Shown: one piece after another, positions 56,587 to 64,000 of the stretch
Layout of the letters: every line of letters starts with the position of its first letter
How positions within the stretch are numbered: position 1 is the first letter of the stretch
Origin: Batkoa obscura
Taxonomy: Eukaryota; Entomophthoromycota; Entomophthoromycetes; Entomophthorales; Batkoaceae
DNA length: 64,000 nucleotides
Reading direction: 5' to 3'
Assembly: GCA_030770535.1 (NCBI GenBank)
Contig: JASVEC010000015.1
Span: forward strand, 1,040,916-1,104,915
The notes under the pieces: generated by a model
The model's input: only the letters and a program-made list of their open reading frames with translations
Told to the model about the DNA's origin: nothing
Database searches by the model: none
Program-made: the position numbers and the translations under genes

Positions 56587-58539
56587 TTAATCCTTGACTA
56601 TAAATTTTTGAATCTCATTTAACGCTCTTTTACAAGGTGCTGTATTATCTATAACATAGACATAAGTAAGTTTAACTTTAGTCATTAAGCAAGGATTTTC
56701 TTGTTCAATCAAATCTTCACTAACAATATTAATCGTAAGAGAATCCACAATAATAGAGTCACTTCTAATATCCACGATATGCTTAATACTTTGATTACTT
56801 TTTAATAAGAAAGCAATTAAATTCAAGCTTCTTTTAAATGAACTTTCTAAGTTATAGTCTTTGTAATATTTTTCTCTTTCTATAGCTAATGGCAATTCTA
56901 AATAACTATTTACTATGCATCCTAGCTCTTGTCCAAGTTCAATTGGTGTTTCTTTTAACCTTGCTTCCTCTTGAGTCATTAATTTTATGTCTTTATTATT
57001 ACCATAAACTAACACTCCTTCGACTTCAATTTCCGGGTTTGGTTTAAACTCATTGATTTGTAAATAATCATCAAATTGATCAACAGTGCTCATTGATTTT
57101 AATTTACTAACATTATAAGCTTTTTGATGAGCTTCTTCGATTACTTTTGAAGATATTTGTATTGGAATATTTTCACTATTTTTTAAAACAACTTCAGTAC
57201 CATTAGCTGGCTCATAGCAAGGTATATTTAATTCTTCCTCTACTCGAAGCTTCAATGAGTGCATCGTTTTCTTGTCGCCATGAACCAAAATTACATTTTT
57301 AGGTTCTAAATGACTTATCATCTGCATAAGCCCTTTTGAATCCGCATGTGCCGTAAATGATAATTTTTTTACTTGTAAGTTCACTTCGATTTGTCCACCT
57401 TGCCCATCATCAATCACCTTTGCTCCAGTCAAAACTTTAGCACCTACAGTTCCTGGATTACAATAACCTGGCATAATTACCAAATTGTTTTGATCATGAC
57501 ATAATTTTTTAAATATTTCTAAAGAACCCCCAAAACCCATATTAGACGGAGTGGCGAAAAATACTGCTGGCCCAGGTAAGTCAACGTATTCTCGTCTGTA
57601 CTCTTTAATATACTTAAAATCAAACATGTTATGCTCCATAAACGTATCTTTAATTTTTTGATTCGTCCAATTTATAAATAACTTATAATAATCATTGCCT
57701 TTCATTGTTAATACAGATTGGAAATAAACAGGCACATTTACTAACCCCATTCTTTCCCAATACGTTTCGATTAAAATAAATAACTCTTGTGGTGTCCCTA
57801 ATGCTGATACTGGAACCAATACTTTTCCTCCTTGTGATACACAATAATAGATATTCTTCAAAAAACTTTTTTCTCTGGTTCTCTTACTCTCCCTTACCAT
57901 GGTACCATAAGTTGATTCAGTGATCAATACATCTGGTCTTAGTTTTTCAATCCATGCTGAACCTAAATGTCTATCTGGTGTCATGTTATAATCCCCTGTA
58001 TAAACTATGGATTTATTTCCTATTTTAATGTGAAACATTACAGCTCCAACTACATGACCGGCATAGTAAGCAGTTACTTCAAAATCAGGGGCGATTTCAA
58101 TGGTTTGATGCACATCAATCGTAACTACTTTTTTAAGGCAAGCAGCGATCTGTTCTGAAGTATAAACATCGTTTAAACCTTTATTAGCAAGCACTCTTCT
58201 ACTATCTTCTAATAAAAGAGGGCATATAATTTTAGTAGGATGAGACATGATGATTTGGCCATTGTAGCCTAATTGTTCGGTAAAATGTGGTAAGGCGCCA
58301 CAATGATCAATATGGAAATGAGTAACTAAAATACAATCAATGTGCTCCCCATAGTTCCCAGTTTTACTTATTAAGCTGAAATCGGGGTATTTTCGATGAT
58401 CATATAAACCTGTATGTATACCACAATCTAACATGATCGTCTTTCCTCCTGCTTTTACCAAGATACAACTTTTACCTACATCTTGGCCAGCGCCTAAGGG
58501 CATTACAGTTATTGTAGACATTTTAATATTGTTATTCAA
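56587..58539 (-). CDS. INTS11: INTS11-type metallo-beta-lactamase/beta-CASP RNA endonuclease (650 aa)
   Basis: Single exon. Close in order and wording to Integrator subunit 11 and its paralogue CPSF73: MPLGAGQDVGKSCILV, MLDCGIHTG, the zinc signature H74FHIDH79CGALPHF, LLLEDSRR, YTGDYNMTPDRHLG, ITESTYG, and the beta-CASP blocks VLVPVSALG and VIMPGYCNPGTVG. It then has LSFTAHADSKGLMQM and NVILVHGDKKTM. PLGAGQDVG rather than the PLGAGNEVG type of CPSF73 favours INTS11. The enzyme cleaves nascent RNA 3' of snRNAs and attenuated mRNAs in the nucleus. M7 (58521) is an alternative start, matching the start of animal proteins better. Integrator is missing from yeasts, so its presence argues for a non-Dikarya fungus. 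Confidence 0.9.
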   Translation of the reverse strand: MNNNIKMSTITVMPLGAGQDVGKSCILVKAGGKTIMLDCGIHTGLYDHRKYPDFSLISKTGNYGEHIDCILVTHFHIDHCGALPHFTEQLGYNGQIIMSHPTKIICPLLLEDSRRVLANKGLNDVYTSEQIAACLKKVVTIDVHQTIEIAPDFEVTAYYAGHVVGAVMFHIKIGNKSIVYTGDYNMTPDRHLGSAWIEKLRPDVLITESTYGTMVRESKRTREKSFLKNIYYCVSQGGKVLVPVSALGTPQELFILIETYWERMGLVNVPVYFQSVLTMKGNDYYKLFINWTNQKIKDTFMEHNMFDFKYIKEYRREYVDLPGPAVFFATPSNMGFGGSLEIFKKLCHDQNNLVIMPGYCNPGTVGAKVLTGAKVIDDGQGGQIEVNLQVKKLSFTAHADSKGLMQMISHLEPKNVILVHGDKKTMHSLKLRVEEELNIPCYEPANGTEVVLKNSENIPIQISSKVIEEAHQKAYNVSKLKSMSTVDQFDDYLQINEFKPNPEIEVEGVLVYGNNKDIKLMTQEEARLKETPIELGQELGCIVNSYLELPLAIEREKYYKDYNLESSFKRSLNLIAFLLKSNQSIKHIVDIRSDSIIVDSLTINIVSEDLIEQENPCLMTKVKLTYVYVIDNTAPCKRALNEIQKFIVKD

Positions 58540-58689
58540 ATGAGTTAAAGATGAGTTTTAACCATGCTTTTTAAAACCTACTATTCAATATCAAGCAAAC
58601 TCTCCTTAATATCAATAAGTTTTAAACCATTTAATTGGTTGAGCATATAAATAGGTCATCTTTTTAATTGTTCGATTTAATTTTTATAA

Positions 58690-60220
58690 ATGAGTGAACA
58701 AGGAGAAACTATGGACTATGAAAATGTACTGCACTTTAACTAATAAAATATGATACTAAAGTTATTAGAGAGTTGCGGAAGTATACGAAACTGCTGATCC
58801 AAGGCCAGATGATACTATTGAAGTAATTTTGATAAATTATATGGAAATATATTAATATAAAATAAGGGGATGGAATATAATCCAGGTTCAATTTCTAAAT
58901 CAAACTCAGATATAGAAGATGAAGAAGGTACTTTATTAAGTTTTGTAATGATTTCATTAATAAGTCTTCAATTTAGAAAAGTTCGAAATGGATCTGAATA
59001 ACATTTTAAGTGCGTTAAGTTTAAATAATGATACTTTTGAATCAGTTCCAAATAAAAAGACGAAAGGAAAGTATGAAACCCCAGAACAAAAACTTCAGAG
59101 ATTAAAATCAGAGTTAGAAGAACTAAAAGATGATATCAATAAAGTAATTTAGTAATTAAAATAATATATCAAAATAACATGGCAATAGGGAAATGTAGAG
59201 ATGGAAGAAGGAATAGATATAAATACAACTTTAAGCTCAATCGAAAGCACGGAGCTTAAACTACACCAACTTGAAAAAAAAGAAGATTATTTCTCAAACG
59301 GAAACAATAGTATTATGGGTAATAAGCTATTGGAAAAAGTGAATAAAAGTCTACAAAAATTAAACGACCCATCTAAAAGAGAACTTGTTTATCAACCTCC
59401 TATTGAACTTGTTTATAAAAAAGTAAGTAATAGTATAATCTCCTTTATTTGTATATTTTTGTTTTAATAATAGGAAGGAACGCACGCATATAAAATTGAA
59501 AATCGAATTAAAAGTTTAGAATCTTTACTTGGCCCCGAAACCCAAAAGCCAGCGGATGTAGTAAAATTAATAGACTACTTCATGTAACATTGCATAACTA
59601 ATAGTACTAGCCTGAATTTATGAACTTTGGCGGAAATATGGCTCGAGTCTATGAGTTAATGAAAGTGATAGCAGATAGCCACCATTTAGAATATGTGATT
59701 AAACAAATTAAAAGTATCAACGCTGAGTTAGAAGTCATCAATTCGGAAAATAATCGAATGAGAAGAGAAGAATTATTTCATCCAGATGAAATTGACATTG
59801 AAGTAACAAATAGGGTATAACCAATAATATAATTTTATACTAAACATGCATTAATTCATCATAGGTTGAACAATTAATGGATGTTTTTGACAAGTTGGAA
59901 CCTTTACTCCTTCAAGCACCTATCTTTTCTTCGAGATTGAAGGCACTCGGCGGGTTCCATAATGAGGCTTTAGATTTAATTTTGATTACTGATAAAATCG
60001 AATCTTTAATTAAAACCGCCGATAAAGATACGAGATTAGCTAAAGATAGAGCTGCTATGGTAATTTTACTTATGTGTTATTACTATCTATACTAATAATG
60101 ATTGAATAGCTGTCTAAAAATCTCGATAGCGCAGTTAACACTATTAATAGTAGAGTATCAAATATTGAAACCAAGCTTTCTAGCTTAAATGAACGTATTC
60201 AAAAACTTACTCAAGGTTGA
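58690..60220 (+). CDS. DCTN2: Dynactin subunit 2 (p50/dynamitin), 381 aa, 9 exons
   Basis: Exons: 58690-58725, 58769-58822, 58867-58927, 58977-59143, 59189-59422, 59474-59557, 59611-59814, 59865-60059 and 60110-60220; total length and all phases agree. Dynamitin forms the shoulder that links the dynactin projecting arm to the Arp1 filament, and so loads dynein with cargo. The N-terminus VAEVYETADPRPDD resembles the dynamitin VYETsDlPE-type start. The rest is nearly all heptad-rich coiled coil: QKLQRLKSELEELKDDI, RIKSLESLLGP, VEQLMDVFDKLEPLLLQAP and SSLNERIQKLTQ at the end. Intron 6 uses a weaker donor GTAGTA (59558); the alternative GTAACA gives a 27-nt intron out of phase. The start lies 150 bp from that of INTS11, so the two genes share a divergent promoter. 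Confidence 0.82.
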
Positions 60221-60533
60221 TATCAATATAATAATAATGATTGTTTTTATATTATAAAATAATATTGTTTTATTTTTTAAGTTCTAAAAATTAACCTCAA
60301 CTTATATCAGAGAAAACTATAATGAAGTGTGATAATAAGTCAAGTTCAAATTAATTTAAAAATATTTGGTTATAAATAAAACAATTTATTTAGTATAAAA
60401 AAGCGATAGTATATTAAAGCTTAGAAACAAACATTTTCAAGTAATCTGTATTATATATTCATATCTATTATTAAGCTTCATACCATGATTCTTATCAGAA
60501 GCCGTTTTCGATTTTTTTCCATTTAAAATTAAT
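60221..60533. other. Gap between DCTN2 and transposon T6
   Basis: AT-rich 3' region; nothing is recognised. Confidence 0.4.
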
Positions 60534-60621
60534 ATATGGGGTTGTCTGAATTGGTTTCATTGTTTTATCCAATTTTTTTATTAAGACAAAAGTATCCAGA
60601 CACAGTTCTAAATCACTATAT

Positions 60622-60712
60622 GGGGATTTTTTTTTAAGAATTTTACTAACAAGTTTTCCACTCAAATAGCGGTTAAAAGATGGAAAAAATAATGAAGTTA
60701 AAAAACACTCCT
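60622..60712 (+). mobile_element. MITE copy 27 inside T6
   Basis: Starts GGGGATTTTTTTTTAAGAAT, ends AACACTCCT. ATAT lies at 60618-60621 and 60713-60716. The transposon flanks do not rejoin exactly; about 70 bp of T6 are missing at this point. Confidence 0.85.
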
Positions 60713-60900
60713 ATATTCTTATAAAACTTTATTGAGAAATATTTATTATTGACCACTTTATAGTCAACATTGCAGATTTGTTATCAAATAAATAAATTAT
60801 TTTAACGTTATAATTACATTATCAATATATTACTAAGTTAATGAATAGCTGGATGGGAGGGAGTAATTAGCCCCAAAACCATAATTAACGATTTCTATAT

Positions 60901-60999
60901 GGGGATGTATTTTTGTGTTTAACAATTTTGTTAGCAAATTTTCCGCTTAGATAGCGCTTAAAAAATGGAAGAAATAATGAAGTTAAAAAAGACACTCCC
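60901..60999 (+). mobile_element. MITE copy 28 inside T6
   Basis: Starts GGGGATGTATTTTTGTGTTT, ends ACACTCCC. ATAT lies at 60897-60900 and 61000-61003. The empty site CCCTATATAGTACAAG is present in T4 and T5. Confidence 0.93.
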
Positions 61000-63062
61000 A
61001 TATAGTACAAGTAATAATAGTTTTTACATATTATTACAATTGCTTGTTCTTTGACTATTCATTAACTTAGCTATTAATAACTTAAGTAATATTAACATTT
61101 AATGATTAATTTATATTACTTGATAAGCTACTTGCTTAGTAAATATCGAAAATTTTAAATTCTCTATTATCTTGGTAAGGTAAGCTGGGATCGATCTTTT
61201 AATTTTTCTGTTTTCTATAGACTCTATAACTCTAATTGGAACTATATCACTTTTTTTGATGTATCAGATACCGGATAACAATGCAGCTTATTGTTATGTT
61301 TAATAAAGTGTAAATACTTCTTAATGCTTTGCATCTCTATTATTCTTTTTGTATATTTGTTTCTTTTATACTTTTTAAAAATTATATCTGTTTTCCCATT
61401 ATTAACAGTCGAATTATTAATTTTATTATGCTCGCAAATAAAAGACTCAAATCTTGAAATTAATTGATCGATATCTTCTATTTTACCTAACGCTTCAAAA
61501 CTACTTTTCCATTTTGAAAGGTTTCCAAAATGTCCATCAACTATACTTTTTCCATGATGCTCAGCAAAAAAATTAAGATTAACATTCAAACTACTATTTA
61601 TTTTATGAATTTCTTTAAACATATAGTGTAGAAACTCTTGGGATCTAAAATGATTTCCTCTATCTGCCCATATATTAATTTTTGTAAACTTTTTAAATAA
61701 AAGCTGTAGAGATCAAATCGATTAAACAATCTCCTGCATATGCTGAATCATGATTCAATATTTCAGATAAATAATCAAAGTAAACTTTGCCTATTGTTTT
61801 ATCATCTTTTAAATATAATACACCAAAGCCTAATACTGATATAGCTTGTTTATTATAATGATCTAGATTTATTGAATCTGGTCTTGTCCCTATTTCCATA
61901 TTTTGTTTGAAATCTAAAACTATTATACAACTTTTGTTATTTAATTTTTTAATAGTTTCATTAAATGTGTTTTTTTGAGTATCAACACAGAATCTATGTA
62001 ATTTGTATAATTTTTCTTCTTCGTTGAAAATTTCTTGTATCTCTGCTTTGTTTTTTGCTGTATTTATTTTATTTTCAAATAACTTTTTTCTAACTGTATG
62101 CTGGGTACATATATTACATAGATCCGTTTTTCTTGCTGGATTTTTGAAATTACTTGGTATATATTTAAAGAACGTTGACCTAGCTACTGCTTTATCTCTT
62201 AGATAATTCAAATATTTACTATATATCATTCTTCTACTTTTATTTAATATATATATTATCTGATGAATATTTACTATCGTTATTTTTTTTATTAAATCTT
62301 GATGAAATAGTTGAATCATTTAGTAAATATTGTATGATAGTTTCAATTTGGTCATCTTTAATTTTTTTTGTATTTTTAATAATAGGTTTTAATGTTGATA
62401 TTTTATTATTATTACTTGTTTTTGAATAATCATATTGATTTCTATTTATATTAAACCCAAAACTTTTACATTCATCAAAAGAATATACTGAAGCTATAGT
62501 TGATAATAACGCTACTTGCTGGTTTTTGTTTCCTGTTTCCCTTAAAGCACTAATTTTATACATTGCTTGATTAAGTTTATTATTATCGATAGTAAACTTT
62601 GATAATATATCTTTTCTTTGTTTTGTTTTATTATAAAATTCCATAAACCCTGGGTTGTTATAAGTAGCTCTTAAAATTGATGTAAATGAATTACAATGTT
62701 TATATTGTGTACTCCTCCCTATTGTATTGAGATTTTCAAAAATTCCATTTCGAGGTTTAGTTATGAAAGTTTGCATTTTATTTTTATTTCAACAAAAAAT
62801 AAAGTCAAATAAGTGTATTTATATAATTATATAATCATATAGTTATATGTTACATATCTATTAAATATCTAACAGAAATAACATAAAACACGTAATTAGG
62901 AAAATTAGCCATCTAAGAAAAGGAAACACTTAAAATAAGTTTTAAATAGAGATATTTGATTTAGGCTTTTCAGATTTAACCGCCACATTAGACACAAATT
63001 TAAAATTTAAAAATTTGGATTCTTCTAAGTAAATGCTGAAACCAATCCAGACAACCCCATAT

Positions 63063-63159
63063 CCAGATGTATTTTCGCGTTTAAGAATTTTACTAGCACT
63101 TATTCACTCAAATAGCGTTTAAGAAATGGAAAAGTGATGAAATCAAAAAAAACATCCCC
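63063..63159 (+). mobile_element. MITE copy 29, abutting T6
   Basis: Starts CCAGATGTATTTTCGCGTTT (first bases worn), ends AACATCCCC. ATAT follows at 63160-63163, and the left ATAT is the one that ends T6. It lies about 215 bp upstream of RPS3. Confidence 0.88.
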
Positions 63160-63374
63160 ATATATTTAATTTAGTTAAGATGTTTAGAATAAATAATTTT
63201 CCATACTTACGATTTTTGAAATTTATTAGCTTAGCAGAATTTGCTTTACTTGCGTAGTTGACGCAGTAAACCGAAGTTGTAGCTATTACTAAATTAAGAA
63301 AGTTGAGAATATTTGAATGTTCGGGAAATTCAAAAGTCAATACTGATTTAACAGTTTCACTTCCTCTTAATAAA

Positions 63375-64000
63375 ATGGCTGCTCAAATCTCTAAGAAACG
63401 TAAGGTATGTAAAGAGTAGTTTAATTAAACAAAAGATTGAAGACGGAATAAGAAGCTTTATTAATGGATGTATGACTTCAGTTAGTACAAAAACTAAAAG
63501 AAGGACCAATATGTAAGTCAAAAGCACAATTCAATCTTAATGTAGTATGATGATACCTATTATTATTTTTCTGACACCTCTTGTTTGAAGGCTATTTTAG
63601 TCTAATGCACGCAATCAACTACTGATACTACAAATTTTTTTTATTTAATTATATCAATTTGTATGAATGTATACTAAAATTTTCGATAGTTTGTAGCTGA
63701 TGGTGTATTCTATGCCGAACTCAACGAATTCTTCCAACGTGAATTAGCCGCTGAAAATTACGCTGGTGTTGAAGTACGTGTCACCCCAGCCCGTACTGAA
63801 ATTATCCTCAGAGTATCTCAACCACAAAAGGTACTTGGTGAAAAAGGACGCCGTATCCGTGAACTTACTTCTTTAGTTCAAAAACGTTTCAATTTCCCAA
63901 AAGATGCCGTTGAGCTTTATATTGAACGTATCTCTGCTCCAGGTCTTTGCGCCGTTGCTCAATGTGAATCTCTTAAATTCAAACTTCTCAACGGTCTTGC
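63375..64000 (+). CDS. RPS3: Ribosomal protein S3 (uS3), 5' part, runs off the window
   Basis: Exon 1 is 63375-63404 ([10 protein letters not shown]) and exon 2 begins at 63685 ([15 protein letters not shown]); the frame is still open at the window end. uS3 sits at the mRNA entry channel of the small subunit. The conserved block [20 protein letters not shown] is followed by ARTEII, and the KH-domain core [20 protein letters not shown] is complete. Codon use is strongly biased and the richest in C of all genes here, as expected for a highly expressed ribosomal protein. The 280-nt first intron is several times longer than other introns in the window because it carries a snoRNA. About half of the protein (typically about 240 residues) is visible. 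Confidence 0.95.
63541..63632 (+). ncRNA. Box C/D snoRNA in the first intron of RPS3
   Basis: A perfect 7-bp terminal stem (TGTAGTA, 63541-63547; TACTACA, 63626-63632) brings together box C (ATGATGA, 63547-63553) and box D (CTGA, 63622-63625). An internal CTGA (63571-63574) serves as D' and TGTTTGA (63582-63588) as a weak C'. Length is 92 nt. The D-box guide region would be TGCACGCAATCAACTA. Its rRNA target was not identified. Intronic snoRNAs in ribosomal-protein genes, including RPS3, are known from other eukaryotes. Confidence 0.75.

Larger units (their letters stand above)
60538..63058 (-). mobile_element. Sola-like transposon copy T6, broken by frame changes and two MITEs
   Basis: The left end GGGGTTGTCTGAATTGG follows ATAT (60534-60537). 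The right end ...CCAGACAACCCC precedes ATAT (63059-63062). Minus-strand transposase sequence begins at 62776 (MQTFITKPRNG) and ends near 61130. It is open in three pieces (62240-62776, 61693-62319, 61242-61622), so at least two frame changes separate it from function. The catalytic-core segment is present, unlike T1 and T3. About 45 bp of left subterminal DNA are deleted, and MITE copy 27 sits in the shortened left arm, with copy 28 in the C-terminal flank. It is closer in sequence to T4/T5 than T1 or T2 are. Confidence 0.88.

Noticed and set aside
59558-59610. 27-nt intron with donor GTAACA in the dynactin p50 gene
   Set aside because: Out of phase with the next exon; the GTAGTA donor gives an in-phase intron of normal size.
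1-64000. Retroelements, virus-like elements and LTRs
   Set aside because: No reverse transcriptase, integrase, capsid or envelope motif and no long direct terminal repeats were seen.
1-64000. tRNA or 5S rRNA genes
   Set aside because: No GGTTCRANNCC-type B box with a matching A box and cloverleaf was noticed on either strand by eye; a covariance-model search would be decisive.

Overview
The window is about 64 kb of very AT-rich nuclear DNA, most likely from a fungus outside the Dikarya. The evidence is: a fungal-type acyl-CoA desaturase with a C-terminal cytochrome b5 domain, a class I myosin with SH3 domain, a GDE1-type SPX/ankyrin/GDPD protein and a Loa1/Vps66-type acyltransferase, next to an INTS11-type Integrator nuclease and dynactin p50. 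Introns are tiny (mostly 41-60 nt, GT...AG) and dense. I infer an early-diverging (zygomycete or chytrid grade) fungus; the species is not resolved.

Positions 1-23.3 kb are a repeat compartment. I see no convincing host gene there, but five of the six copies of a DNA transposon with an uninterrupted 567-residue transposase, plus 18 of 29 copies of a ~98-bp miniature element. At 11.7-18.9 kb three transposon copies are nested (T3 holds T4, T4 holds T5). T4 without its insert and T5 are both exactly 2,464 bp. All these elements start GGGG, end CCCC and are flanked by 4-bp duplications of the form AWWT (ATAT, ATTT, AAAT). I tentatively place the family in or near the Sola superfamily. The miniature elements share one terminus with the transposon and are probably moved by it. 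The sixth copy (T6) sits at 60.5-63.1 kb.

Positions 23.4-60.2 kb are a compact gene compartment. In order: ATG14-like autophagy subunit (+), Loa1/Vps66-like acyltransferase (-), NAF1 (-), a small Ser/Ala-rich presumed GPI protein (+), an OFA-type MFS transporter (+), an ArfGAP-UBA protein (-), importin-9/Kap114 (-, about 23 exons), CWC21 (-), OLE1 (+), a small membrane protein (+), GDE1 (-), class I myosin (+), INTS11 (-), dynactin p50 (+). RPS3 starts at 63375 and runs off the window; its first intron carries a likely box C/D snoRNA.

The genes form no operon-like pathway, but several share membrane themes: autophagy PI3-kinase, lipid acylation and desaturation, phosphodiester turnover, Arf and endocytic actin. 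Many proteins could only be assembled by joining small exons, and phase agreement across joins was the main check. Two host genes carry apparent reading-frame interruptions: an in-frame TGA in the ArfGAP gene and one extra base in the SPX exon of GDE1. No retroelement, virus-like element, tRNA or CRISPR array was seen.
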